The position numbers were made by a program, and so were the translations under genes. The notes under the pieces were generated by a model, which worked only from the letters and a program-made list of their open reading frames with translations, searched no databases and had not been told where the DNA came from. From contig NZ_JAMZEA010000007.1 of the NCBI RefSeq assembly GCF_024172125.1, forward strand, positions 124,001-188,000: a stretch of DNA of 64,000 nucleotides. The letters run 5' to 3'. This document shows, piece by piece, positions 20,079 to 30,340 of the stretch; the first letter of the stretch is position 1; every line of letters begins with the position of its first letter. Source of the stretch: Actinomadura rupiterrae. Its GTDB lineage: Bacteria; Actinomycetota; Actinomycetes; Streptosporangiales; Streptosporangiaceae.

Positions 20079-20432
20079 TCAGAAATCGCGCTTCTCCTTG
20101 ATGCGGGCCGCCTTGCCGCGCAGGTTGCGGAGGTAGTACAGCTTGGCGCGGCGGACGTCACCGCGGATCGCCACTTCGAGCTTCTCGATGTGCGGGCTGT
20201 TGATCGGCCAGGTGCGCTCGACACCGTAGCCGCCCTTGCTGATCTTGCGGACGGTGAAGGTCTCGCGGGAGCCGCCGCCCTGCCGCCGGATCACCACGCC
20301 CTCGAAGACCTGGACACGGGTGACCTTGCCCTCGGTGATGCGCGCGTGCACGCGGACGGTGTCACCGGGACGGAAGTCCGGGACGTCGGCGCGCAGCGCG
20401 GCCTTCTCGATCTCCTGGATCAAAGCGTGCAT
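20079..20432 (-). CDS. rplS: 50S ribosomal protein bL19
   Basis: bL19 lies at the 30S/50S interface. The 117-residue protein has the family core [36 protein letters not shown] and [16 protein letters not shown]. The ATG at 20432 has GAGGAA upstream and gives the standard MHALIQEIE start. It is the end of the rpsP-KH-rimM-trmD-rplS series and is followed by a terminator. Confidence 0.97.
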   Translation of the reverse strand: MHALIQEIEKAALRADVPDFRPGDTVRVHARITEGKVTRVQVFEGVVIRRQGGGSRETFTVRKISKGGYGVERTWPINSPHIEKLEVAIRGDVRRAKLYYLRNLRGKAARIKEKRDF

Positions 20433-20564
20433 GACAGCGTTCCTCAGTGTCGAACGCGGACGTCGAGAGGCCCCGGTCCTCACCTAGCGTGGGGGCGTCG
20501 CGCCGCGCGGAGTGGATCTTCTTTGAAGTCGGCGCGCCGTGCGGCATGAGCACACGGCGACGCT

Positions 20565-21350
20565 CTAGTTTGCCATATCTTCGCCGTGCTCCGGAAAACC
20601 GGCGTCGGCGAGGACCTTGCGGTCGTGCTTGTCGAGCTTCCCGGGGTCGAGGCGTCCGAGCAGCTCGGGACGGTGGGCGGCGGTGCGGCGCAGGGCCTCG
20701 TCCCGCCGCCAGCGGGCGATCGCGCCGTGGTTCCCGGACAGCAGGATCTCCGGGACGGCCCTCCCCCGCCATTCCGGCGGCTTGGTGTAGACGGGCCCTT
20801 CCAGCAGCGATTCCATGGCGCCCGGCGCGAACGAGTCGTCCGCGACGGATTCGGCGTTCCCAAGGACGCCGGGCAGGAGCCGCCCGATGGCCTCGACCAT
20901 CACCAGCACGGCGACCTCGCCGCCCGCGAGCACGAAGTCGCCGAGGCTGACCTCGGAGACCGGCATGCGGGTCGAGGCCTCCGCGACGACGCGGGAGTCG
21001 ATGCCCTCGTAGCGTCCGCAGGCGAACAGCAGCCAGTCCTCGGCGGCCAACTCGGCGGCCATGGCCTGGGTGAACGGGCGTCCGGACGGCGTCGGGACGA
21101 TCATGCGCGGGACGGCGCCGCCCGCCGGGGCCACCTCGTCCAGGGCCTCGCCCCACGGCTCGGGCTTCATGACCATGCCGGGGCCGCCGCCGTAGGGGGT
21201 GTCGTCGACGGTGCGGTGCCGGTCGTGCGTCCAGGACCGCAGGTCGTGGACGCGGACGTCGAGCGTCCCGGTCCGGCGGGCCTTCCCGATCAGCGAGACG
21301 TCCAGCGGGGCGAAGTACTCGGGGAAGATGCTGATGATGTCGAGTCGCAT
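20565..21350 (-). CDS. trmD: tRNA (guanine37-N1)-methyltransferase
   Basis: TrmD methylates G37 next to the anticodon and prevents +1 frameshifting. The 261-residue SPOUT enzyme shows the start [13 protein letters not shown], the [12 protein letters not shown] loop, the knot motifs [13 protein letters not shown] and [13 protein letters not shown], and [13 protein letters not shown]. Length and order match the family. It starts 6 nt after rimM and is followed by rplS, the classical rpsP-rimM-trmD-rplS order. Confidence 0.97.
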   Translation of the reverse strand: MRLDIISIFPEYFAPLDVSLIGKARRTGTLDVRVHDLRSWTHDRHRTVDDTPYGGGPGMVMKPEPWGEALDEVAPAGGAVPRMIVPTPSGRPFTQAMAAELAAEDWLLFACGRYEGIDSRVVAEASTRMPVSEVSLGDFVLAGGEVAVLVMVEAIGRLLPGVLGNAESVADDSFAPGAMESLLEGPVYTKPPEWRGRAVPEILLSGNHGAIARWRRDEALRRTAAHRPELLGRLDPGKLDKHDRKVLADAGFPEHGEDMAN

Positions 21351-21356
21351 CGGGGC

Positions 21357-21875
21357 TCAGTCCTCGTCCAGCAGGCCGGGGGGCGGGTCGATCACGAGCC
21401 GGCCGCCCGGCACGTCCACTTCGGGGACGAGCGCGGCGACGAACGGCACCAGCAGTTCCTCGCGGCTCCCGGCGCGGCGGATGACCAGCAGGTCCTGGCC
21501 GTGGTGCCGGACCTCGGTGACCTCGCCCACGTCCGTGCCGTCGACTGTGCGGACGGCGAGGCCGACCAGCTGGGCGTCGTGGAAGTCGTCGGGGTCGTCG
21601 GACGCGGGGATGTCGTCCGCGTCCACGACCAGCCAGATGCCGCGCAGGGCGTCGGCGGCGTCCCGGTCGTCCGCGCCCGCGAACCGGACGACGAGCCGGC
21701 CCGAATGCCAGCGCGCCCGCTCCACGGTCAGCGGCCCGGCGTCCTCGGGGTCGGTGGCGATCTCGGTCCCGGGCGCGAACCGCAGGTCCGGGTCGTCGGT
21801 CCGCACGTCCACCGTGCTGTCGCCCCGGACGCCGTGCGGACGCCCGATCCGTCCGATCACGATCCGCTCAGCCAC
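21357..21875 (-). CDS. rimM: Ribosome maturation factor RimM
   Basis: RimM binds uS19 and helps mature the 30S head. The protein has the RimM N-terminal barrel (IVIGRIGRPHGVRG) and the PRC-barrel domain (GTDVGEVTEVRHHGQDLLVI, PFVAALVPEVDV). The GTG at 21875 is preferred: GGAGGGA lies 7 nt upstream and the protein (172 residues) then matches family length. The ATG at 21893 and the longer frame to 22121 would translate repeat-derived sequence. The gene is separated from the KH gene upstream by an 899-bp spacer carrying a 23-bp repeat array. Confidence 0.94.
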   Translation of the reverse strand: MAERIVIGRIGRPHGVRGDSTVDVRTDDPDLRFAPGTEIATDPEDAGPLTVERARWHSGRLVVRFAGADDRDAADALRGIWLVVDADDIPASDDPDDFHDAQLVGLAVRTVDGTDVGEVTEVRHHGQDLLVIRRAGSREELLVPFVAALVPEVDVPGGRLVIDPPPGLLDED

Positions 21876-22018
21876 GCGCCGTCCCTCCACCATTCGATCA
21901 TCGAAACACAAGCCAGGATCCCAGCCTGGCAGCCGCCCCGGGCCCACCACGCCCCACCGCGCCGCAACCTCCGCGGCTGGCGGCGAACGCGTCCCGCCGG
22001 CGAGCGAGCCTGCCGGAC

Positions 22019-22410
22019 GCGACCACGCGCCGCGACCGACGCGACCACGCACCGCCGGCCAGCGCGGCCACGCACCGCCGACCGGCGCGAACACGCGCCG
22101 CTGGCCGACGCGATCACGCACCGCCAGCCGACGCGATCACGCACCGCCGGGCGGCGCGGTCACACACCGCCGGGCGGCGCGGTCACACACCGCCGGGCGG
22201 CGCGGCCACACACCGCCGGGCGGCGCGGCCACACACCGCCAACCGGCGCGAACACGCGCCGCTGGCCGACGCGGTCACGCACCGCCGACCGGCGTGATCA
22301 CGCACCGCTTCACGGACGCGACCACGCGCCGCTGGCCGACGCGATCACGTGCCGCCGGACGGCGTGGTCACGCGCCGCTTCGCGGACGCGATCATGCGGC
22401 GGCCGCCGCC
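22019..22410. repeat. Array of about 17 tandem 23-bp repeats between rimM and the KH gene
   Basis: Units begin at 22019, 22041, 22064, 22087, 22110, 22133, 22156, 22179, 22202, 22225, 22248, 22271, 22294, 22318, 22341, 22364 and 22388. Most are exactly 23 bp; two are 22 and 24. The best-conserved copies (22156-22224) contain GCGGTCACACACCGC, a 5-bp inverted repeat around CACAC, followed by GGGCGG. The centre of the array is nearly perfect and the flanks are more diverged. Because 23 is not a multiple of three, all frames are read in turn. It is not a CRISPR: there are no unique spacers. Confidence 0.85.
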
Positions 22411-22644
22411 GCGATCATGGGCCGTTCGCAGGCGCGAGGTGGCCTGGGCGGCGCCGGTGGGATCGCTAGTGCGGTCTTTGCGGCGGAGGCCAGGCCGGAG
22501 GGCTTCGCCTGTGGCGGGGCCCCCAGGGGCCTGGCCTGGGGTTTAACGCGAGCCGAGCCGCCGCGTCGACCGGGGGCGACGCTGGCGGCTCGGATCGGTT
22601 GGACCTGTGAGGGTCCTTATGACGTCCTCCCCTTGACGGGGTGG

Positions 22645-22667
22645 GCCGCCGTCGCATGGACGGCGGC
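22645..22667 (-). terminator. Hairpin downstream of the KH-domain gene
   Basis: GCCGCCGTC (22645-22653) pairs perfectly with GACGGCGGC (22659-22667) around a 5-nt loop. A second hairpin with 10-bp arms lies at 22553-22593. Both fall in the 899-bp rimM-KH spacer (21876-22774) and could terminate the rpsP-KH transcript before the 23-bp array. Confidence 0.5.
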
Positions 22668-22774
22668 GAAGCGGGCTCCCGCGATGGGCGCGCCGAGGTG
22701 GAACCCCGGCGCGCTCCGATCAGCGGACGGCAGGACCGTCCGCGGCCGGGAGCCCCGCGCCCGAGCCCCCGGGG

Positions 22775-23017
22775 TCAGCGGACCTCGTTGACGTCGAGCA
22801 GGTCCACGCGCACGTAGCGGCCTCCGGAGAGGGCGCTGATGACCGTGCGCAGGGCCTTGGCGGTGCGACCGCTGCGGCCGATGACCTTGCCGAGGTCGTC
22901 GGGGTGCACACGCACCTCCAGGACCCGGCCGCCCCTGATGCGGCGGGCGCGGACCCGGACGTCGTCCGGGTTCTCCACGATCCCTCGCACCAGGTGCTCG
23001 AGCGCTTCTTCGAGCAC
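22775..23017 (-). CDS. khpA: KH-domain RNA-binding protein (KhpA type)
   Basis: This 80-residue protein is a single KH domain: VLEEALEHLVRGIVENPDDV leads to the RNA-binding loop VIGRSGRTAKALRTV, with the G-x-x-G signature, and ends in VRVDLLDVNEVR. In other Gram-positive bacteria KhpA pairs with KhpB and affects cell division and small-RNA biology. The GTG at 23017 begins one base after the rpsP stop, with GAGGAC upstream; the longer frame lies inside rpsP. This position between rpsP and rimM is conserved in Actinobacteria. Confidence 0.93.
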   Translation of the reverse strand: MLEEALEHLVRGIVENPDDVRVRARRIRGGRVLEVRVHPDDLGKVIGRSGRTAKALRTVISALSGGRYVRVDLLDVNEVR

Positions 23018-23018
23018 G

Positions 23019-23474
23019 TCAGTCCTCGCTCTTGGCTTCGGTCTCGGCGGCGGTGTCGGCCTCGGCCTTCTTCGGCTCGGCCTTCTTCTTCGACTTGGCG
23101 GCCGGAGCGGCGGCCTCGGTGTCGACGTCGCCCATCGACTCCTTGACCGCGGCCTCGAAGACCGCCTTCTTGTCCGGCTTCGGCTCGGCCTTGCGCAGGG
23201 TGCCCTCGGCACCCGGCTCGCCCTTGAACTTCTGCCAGTCGCCGGTGACCTTGAGCAGGTTCAGCACCGGCTCGGTCGGCTGCGCGCCGACACCCAGCCA
23301 GTACTGCGCGCGCTCGGAGTCGATCTCGATGAGCGACGGCTCCTGCTTGGGCTGGTAGAGGCCGATCTCCTCGATGGCCCGACCGTCCCGCTTGGTGCGC
23401 GAGTCGGCGACGACGATCCGGTACTGCGGGTTCCGGATCTTCCCCAGACGCTTGAGCTTGATCTTGACTGCCAC
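23019..23474 (-). CDS. rpsP: 30S ribosomal protein bS16
   Basis: bS16 is an early 30S assembly protein. The core [20 protein letters not shown], then [18 protein letters not shown], is clear. The 151-residue length reflects a charged Ala/Lys/Glu tail of about 50-60 residues after the conserved domain, typical of actinomycetes. The GTG at 23474 has GGAGAA about 11 nt upstream. It heads the KH-rimM-trmD-rplS series and is separated from ffh by a 553-bp spacer full of hairpin-forming repeats. Confidence 0.96.
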   Translation of the reverse strand: MAVKIKLKRLGKIRNPQYRIVVADSRTKRDGRAIEEIGLYQPKQEPSLIEIDSERAQYWLGVGAQPTEPVLNLLKVTGDWQKFKGEPGAEGTLRKAEPKPDKKAVFEAAVKESMGDVDTEAAAPAAKSKKKAEPKKAEADTAAETEAKSED

Positions 23475-23788
23475 GGGTGTGGTGTTCTCCAGACTTGATA
23501 CAGGCGAACATGGCCGCGCCAGGTGGGGAACACCGGCGACCGGCCAGCTCAATGGACTCCGGAGGCACGGGACGAGAGAGGGCGCCGACGCGCGTTCCGG
23601 GTTTCCAGCCTGCCATTCTGCCAGACGATCGCGGAAAAAGCGCAATCGGGCGATGACACGCGGCCACGTCCCCCGCAAAGCCCGCCCGACCTGCACGGAC
23701 GTTCCGCCGAGAACGAACACGCGGACCGTCCCGATCGAGCTTCAAGATCGGCCCGAAAACGCCGAATCAGCACGCCTCGCCCCTGCGG

Positions 23789-24010
23789 GCACGAGAAGGC
23801 CGAAACAGCGCGCTCGCGCCCCACGAGCACGAGAACGCCGAAACGGCGTACCTCGCCCCCCCGCAGGCAGGAGGGCGAGGAACGGCGCGCGTCGCAAGCA
23901 CGATGACGGCGGAACGGCACGCGCCGCCCCCTGCGGGTATGAGGGACGCGAAACGGCGCGTCCCTCCAGATGCATGAGAACGGCGGAACGCCGCGTCCCC
24001 GGGCGGGGGC
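23789..24010. repeat. Six diverged units of about 38 bp, each hairpin-forming, in the ffh-rpsP spacer
   Basis: Units begin with GCACGAG-like heptamers at 23789, 23827, 23867, 23898, 23937 and 23972 and share a core close to GCCGAAACGGCG. Stem sequences differ but stay paired: ACGCCG/CGGCGT in unit 2, CCTCGCCC/GGGCGAGG at 23851-23880, GAGGGACGCG/CGCGTCCCTC at 23941-23966. The rest of the 553-bp spacer (23475-24027) contains the rpsP leader and no gene. Confidence 0.65.
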
Positions 24011-24019
24011 GCGGCGTTC
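23986..24019 (-). terminator. Terminator of ffh
   Basis: GAACGCCGCG (23986-23995) pairs perfectly with CGCGGCGTTC (24010-24019), with CCCC/GGGG inside. It starts 8 bp past the ffh stop and is also the last unit of the hairpin array that extends toward rpsP. Confidence 0.7.
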
Positions 24020-24027
24020 GGTGTGGG

Positions 24028-25593
24028 TTACTTCTTCTCGTTGTTTCCGCCCAGGTCGCCCAGGTCGGGCATCTGGAAGCCGGGCGGGAGCTGCTTGGCG
24101 AGGCCGGGCGGGAGCTGGCCGCCGAGGCCCGGCGGGAGGCCCTGGGGCATCGCGTCGGCGCCCTGGTCGGCGGCGGGCTGCTTGCCGAGGGCGCGCTTGC
24201 GCGGGTCGCCGCTGCGCTGCTTGCCCTTCTTCTTGGCGGCCTTGGCGGCCTGCTTGGCGCGGCGCCGGCCCGGCATGCCGGGGAAGCCCATGTTGCCGGC
24301 CATCGCGCGGACCATCTTCTGCGCGTCGAAGAACCGGGTGACCAGGCTGGACACCTCGCCGACCTCGACACCGGAGCCCTTGGCGATGCGGGCCCGGCGG
24401 GAGCCGTTGATGATCTTGGGGTTGGCGCGCTCGCCCGGGGTCATGGAGCGGATGATCGCGGCGACCCGGTCCAGGTCCTTGTCGTCGATCTGGGAGATCT
24501 GGTCCCGGACCTGGCCCATGCCGGGCATCATCCCGAGCAGGTTGCCGATCGGTCCGAGCTTGCGGATCATCATCATCTGCTCGAGGAAGTCCTCAAGCGT
24601 GAAGTCCTCGCCGGACGCGAACTTGGTGGTCATCTTCTCGGCCTGCTGGGCGTCGAACGCCTGCTCGGCCTGCTCGATCAGGGTGAGGATGTCACCCATG
24701 TCGAGGATGCGGCCCGCCATCCGGTCCGGGTGGAAGACGCTGAAGTCGTCCAGCTTCTCGCCGGTGGACGCGAACATGATCGGACGGCCGGTGATGTGCC
24801 GCACCGACAGGGCCGCGCCGCCGCGCGCGTCGCCGTCGAGCTTGGTGAGCACGACGCCGTCGAAGCCGACGCCGTCCATGAAGGCCTGCGCGGTGTTCAC
24901 CGCGTCCTGGCCGACCATGGCGTCGACGACGAACAGGATCTCGTCCGGCTTGACCGCGTCCCGGATGTCGATGGCCTGCTGCATCATCTCGGCGTCCACG
25001 CCGAGGCGGCCCGCGGTGTCGATGATGACCATGTCGTGCTGGGCGTGCCGGGCCTGCTCGATCGAGCGGCGCGCCACGTCCACCGGGTCGCCGACGCCGG
25101 AGCCGGGCTCGGGCGCGAAGACCTGGACGCCGGCGCGCTCGCCGACGACCTGGAGCTGCTGGACGGCGTTGGGGCGCTGGAGGTCGGCCGCGACCAGCAG
25201 CGGCGCGTGCCCCTCCTTCTTCAGGTGCCGGGCGAGCTTGCCCGCGAGGGTGGTCTTGCCGGCGCCCTGCAGGCCCGCGAGCATGATCACGGTCGGCGGG
25301 TTCTTGGCCAGGTTCAGCCGCCGGGTCTCGCCGCCGAGGATGCCGATGAGCTCCTCGTTGACGATCTTGACGACCTGCTGCGCCGGGTTGAGCGCCTGGC
25401 TGACCTCGGCGCTCGCCGCCCGTTCCTTGATCCGCGCGATGAAGTCCTTCACCACGGGCAGCGCGACGTCGGCTTCCAGCAGCGCGATGCGGATCTCGCG
25501 GGTCGTCGCGTTGATGTCGGCCTCGGAGAGCCGGCCCTTGCTGCGCAGCGACGAGAAAACCGTCGTCAACCGGTCGGAGAGCGTCTCGAACAC
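24028..25593 (-). CDS. ffh: Signal recognition particle protein Ffh
   Basis: Ffh is the SRP54 GTPase that binds signal sequences on nascent chains and docks with FtsY. The 521-residue protein has the N domain (MFETLSDRLTTVFSSL), the G domain with G1 GLQGAGKTT, then DTAGR and TKLDGDARGGA, and a methionine-rich M domain (MMMIRKLGPIGNLLGMMPGM) that binds 4.5S RNA and signal peptides, ending in a Gly/Pro-rich tail. It starts at a GTG (25593). Its partner ftsY is in the same window at 30341, and no scRNA gene was seen. Confidence 0.97.
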   Translation of the reverse strand: MFETLSDRLTTVFSSLRSKGRLSEADINATTREIRIALLEADVALPVVKDFIARIKERAASAEVSQALNPAQQVVKIVNEELIGILGGETRRLNLAKNPPTVIMLAGLQGAGKTTLAGKLARHLKKEGHAPLLVAADLQRPNAVQQLQVVGERAGVQVFAPEPGSGVGDPVDVARRSIEQARHAQHDMVIIDTAGRLGVDAEMMQQAIDIRDAVKPDEILFVVDAMVGQDAVNTAQAFMDGVGFDGVVLTKLDGDARGGAALSVRHITGRPIMFASTGEKLDDFSVFHPDRMAGRILDMGDILTLIEQAEQAFDAQQAEKMTTKFASGEDFTLEDFLEQMMMIRKLGPIGNLLGMMPGMGQVRDQISQIDDKDLDRVAAIIRSMTPGERANPKIINGSRRARIAKGSGVEVGEVSSLVTRFFDAQKMVRAMAGNMGFPGMPGRRRAKQAAKAAKKKGKQRSGDPRKRALGKQPAADQGADAMPQGLPPGLGGQLPPGLAKQLPPGFQMPDLGDLGGNNEKK

Positions 25594-25719
25594 GTGTGGA
25601 CCCGTCCTTGGAAGCTTTCGTGGGATCGTCTCTCAGACTATCGGGTCAAGCGCCGACTCCTGCCCGGCCCGCAGCACGCCTTGGCACGGGACCCCGGCAG
25701 TGCGCCTTGGCGCCGCCGG

Positions 25720-28293
25720 TCAGCTGACGGCTTTGAGGACGTGCGTCCGGACGGACGGGGCGTCCTCGTCGTCCACGGGGCGGCCCTCGGCGTCCACGAC
25801 GTAGAAGGTGTCGACGGCCTCGGCGCCCAGGGTGTCCACGCGGGCGGCGGTCACCTGGAGGCCGCACTCCCCCAGCGCCTGGCCCACCCGCCAGAGCAGG
25901 CCGGGACGGTCGTGGGCGCGGACCTCCACGACGGTCGCGGTCGCCGAGGCGTCCGGGACGATCGTCACGCGCGGCGGCGGAACGGGCGCTCCGGGCCGGA
26001 CGCGGACGGACCGGGCGCGGCGTTCGAGCCGGCCCGCGACGTCCAGGCGGTCGGCCAGCATCAGGCGCAGATCGGATTCGAGGGCCGCGGGGTCGGGCGG
26101 GTCGCCGAACTCGGGGACGGCCGTGAAATCGAGCACAGCGGTGGTGCCGCGTCCGGCATCCGGGCCGGTCCCGCGCCCGGTGTCTGGGCCAGTGCCGCGT
26201 CCGGTGTCCGGGCCGCTCGTCTGGGAGACGGTTCTGGCCGTCCGGACGGCCAGCCGGTGCAGGGCCAGAACGCCCGCGGCCCGCCACAGGAGGCCGGGAC
26301 GGTCCGGCGCGGCGATCGTGATCTGCGCGCCGTGGACGCGGACGGCGGCGCCATCGTGCCTGGCCAGCGCGAGGGTGTCCGGCCCGAGCGACGGCGCGGG
26401 CGGCAGCGTGCCCCCGGCCAGCGACATCAAAGCCCGGCGGGCGAGCTCGGCGACCAGCCGCGCCTTCCAGGACCCCCACGCGGCAGGGCCCGTGGCCTGG
26501 CCGTCCGCGATGGCGAGGGCGGCGAGGATCTCGATGACGTCGCTTTCCCGGCCGGGCGCACCGGCGACGGCGTCCAGGACGGTCTCGATCGTCCTCGGGT
26601 CGTCGATGTCGCGGCGCGTGGCGGTCTCGGGCAGCAGCAGGTGGTGCCGGACGACGGTCTCCAGCACCTTCACGTCGTCCGGCGCGAAGCCGATGCGGAC
26701 GGCGACGTCCCGCGCCACGACCGCGCCGCTGACCGAGTGGTCGCCCGGCCAGCCCTTGCCGATGTCGTGCAGCAGCGCGCCGACGAGCAGCAGGTCAGGA
26801 CGGGCCACCTCGCGGGTGAGGGCGGCGGCGCCGACGGCGGCCTCGACGAGGTGGCGGTCCACGGTGAAGCGGTGCACGGGGTTGCGTTGCGGCCGGTTGC
26901 GGACACGTTCCCAGTCGGGAAGCAGCCGCACCACCAGCCCGGCCTGGTCGAGCGCCTCCCACACCGCGATCGCGGCGGGACCGGCGCCGAGCAGCGAGAC
27001 CAGCGCGTCGCGGGCCTCCGGAGGCCACGGCGCACCGGGCAGAACGGCCTTCTCGGCGAGCCTGTCCACGGTCGCGGGAGCGAGAGGCAGGCCGTTCTGC
27101 GCGGCGGCCGCGGCGACGCGGAGCACCAGCGCGGGATCGGTCAGGTCGGCGTTGCGGGCCAGCACGACCTCGCCGTCCTGCTCGACCGCGCCGTCCCCGA
27201 CGGGACGGCGTTCCGGTCCGCCGCGTCCGGTGCGCGGCCGGACGAACCGGTCCACCCGGCGCCAGACCTGGTCGTCGGCGTGGGTGATCGTCCGGGCGGC
27301 AGCGGCGACCGCCCGGAGCAGGACGTTGGCGTCGAGCAGGCCGAGCGCCTCCGCCACGGCCTCCTGCTCCTGCAGGACGAGCCGGTCGGACGTGCGCCCG
27401 GTGACCTCGTGCAGCGCGTGCCGGACGTCCAGGATCAGCTCGTGGGACGCGCGGACCCTGTCGTCCGGCGCCGGAGCCACCCAGGACGCCGCGACCGCGC
27501 ACATGACCTGCACGTCGCGGAGCCCGCCGTGCGCCTCCTTGAGGTCGCCCTCCAGGAGGAAGGCCAGCTCGCCCTGCGCCTCCCAGCGTTCCCGGCACAG
27601 CGTGCCGAGCTCGCCGAGCCGCCGCCTGGCGTCCGCTCGCCAGTCGGCGAGCACGCCCGCGCGCGCCTCGTCGAAGAGCGTCGCGTCCCCGGCGATGAGC
27701 CGCGGCGCGAGCAGGCCGAGCGCGGCCTTCATGTCCTCGCGGGCGACCGTCCGCGCCTCCTGGACGGTCCGGACGGAGTGGTCGAGCCGCAGCCCGGCGT
27801 CCCAGACCGGGTACCAGATCCGGTCCGCGATCTCCGCCACGTCGCCGCGTCCCCGGTGCAGGAGCACCAGGTCCAGGTCCCCGCCGGGCGTCAGCTCGCG
27901 CCGCGCGTAACTCCCGACCGCCACCAACGCCACGTCCGCCGCAACACCCCGCCCGGCCGCCGTACCACGCCCAGCGTCAGCCGAGCTTTGCCGCCCGGCA
28001 TCCGCCGCAGCGCCTCGCCCAGCGTCGGCCGAGCTTTGCTGCTCGGCGTTCGCCTGGGCGCCCTGGTCCGCGTCCGCCGCGAGGTCGCGGCCGGTGGCCG
28101 GCGATGCGGAGGGCGCGGGGGCGCCGCGGCCGGTGGCCGTCGCGAGGAGGGCGGACAGCTGGTGGTCGAGGGCGGTGACGCGGGCGGCGCGGGCGGCGGC
28201 CAGGGCCTCGCGGGCCGCGCCCGCCGGGCCGGAGGGCGCGCCTCCGGCCCGGTCGCGGTCCACGGGTCCCGGCGTTCCCTGGGCGAGGACCAT
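25720..28293 (-). CDS. glnD: Bifunctional PII nucleotidylyl-transferase/removing enzyme GlnD
   Basis: GlnD modifies PII according to glutamine level; in Corynebacterium and Streptomyces it adenylylates Tyr51 rather than uridylylating it. The 857-residue protein has a nucleotidyltransferase motif GSYARRELTPGGDLDL (127-142), an HD domain (LHDIGKGWPGDHS) and two ACT domains near the C-terminus (APDRPGLLWRAAG and AHDRPGLLWRVGQ) that sense glutamine. Two low-complexity insertions stand out: residues about 56-116, with QSSADAGRG-type repeats, and GPDTGRGT repeats just before the last domains. The ATG at 28293 lies 8 nt after glnB. The order amtB-glnB-glnD is standard for actinomycetes. Confidence 0.95.
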   Translation of the reverse strand: MVLAQGTPGPVDRDRAGGAPSGPAGAAREALAAARAARVTALDHQLSALLATATGRGAPAPSASPATGRDLAADADQGAQANAEQQSSADAGRGAAADAGRQSSADAGRGTAAGRGVAADVALVAVGSYARRELTPGGDLDLVLLHRGRGDVAEIADRIWYPVWDAGLRLDHSVRTVQEARTVAREDMKAALGLLAPRLIAGDATLFDEARAGVLADWRADARRRLGELGTLCRERWEAQGELAFLLEGDLKEAHGGLRDVQVMCAVAASWVAPAPDDRVRASHELILDVRHALHEVTGRTSDRLVLQEQEAVAEALGLLDANVLLRAVAAAARTITHADDQVWRRVDRFVRPRTGRGGPERRPVGDGAVEQDGEVVLARNADLTDPALVLRVAAAAAQNGLPLAPATVDRLAEKAVLPGAPWPPEARDALVSLLGAGPAAIAVWEALDQAGLVVRLLPDWERVRNRPQRNPVHRFTVDRHLVEAAVGAAALTREVARPDLLLVGALLHDIGKGWPGDHSVSGAVVARDVAVRIGFAPDDVKVLETVVRHHLLLPETATRRDIDDPRTIETVLDAVAGAPGRESDVIEILAALAIADGQATGPAAWGSWKARLVAELARRALMSLAGGTLPPAPSLGPDTLALARHDGAAVRVHGAQITIAAPDRPGLLWRAAGVLALHRLAVRTARTVSQTSGPDTGRGTGPDTGRGTGPDAGRGTTAVLDFTAVPEFGDPPDPAALESDLRLMLADRLDVAGRLERRARSVRVRPGAPVPPPRVTIVPDASATATVVEVRAHDRPGLLWRVGQALGECGLQVTAARVDTLGAEAVDTFYVVDAEGRPVDDEDAPSVRTHVLKAVS
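26144..26215 (-). repeat. Three 24-bp tandem repeats within glnD
   Basis: Units at 26144-26167, 26168-26191 and 26192-26215 encode GPDTGRGT, GPDTGRGT and GPDAGRGT in the linker between the two ACT domains. They keep the frame. A second pair of repeats, 48 bp apart, lies at about 27968-28040 in the N-terminal insertion. Confidence 0.85.
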
Positions 28294-28301
28294 GCGGCGG
28301 C

Positions 28302-30197
<1,896 letters not shown>

Positions 30198-30208
30198 TCA
30201 TGCCAAAA

Positions 30209-30236
30209 GCCCCACCGGTCGGGTAACCGGTGGGGC
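30209..30236 (-). terminator. Rho-independent terminator of ftsY
   Basis: GCCCCACCGGT (30209-30219) pairs perfectly over 11 bp with 30226-30236. On the minus strand the hairpin is followed by TTTT, which gives a classical intrinsic terminator for ftsY and isolates the amtB promoter region. Confidence 0.85.
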
Positions 30237-30340
30237 CGGAAGCCTGACCGAAAGGTCAGGCGCAAAGAACGATCAGCGAAACACCGCCGCAGCGGCCGAC
30301 GGCGGCCGACCGCCAAGCGGTCAGCCGCCGAGGCGGGCGG

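Noticed and set aside
22019-22410. Possible CRISPR array
   Set aside because: The 23-bp units follow each other directly with no unique spacers, and no cas gene is nearby.
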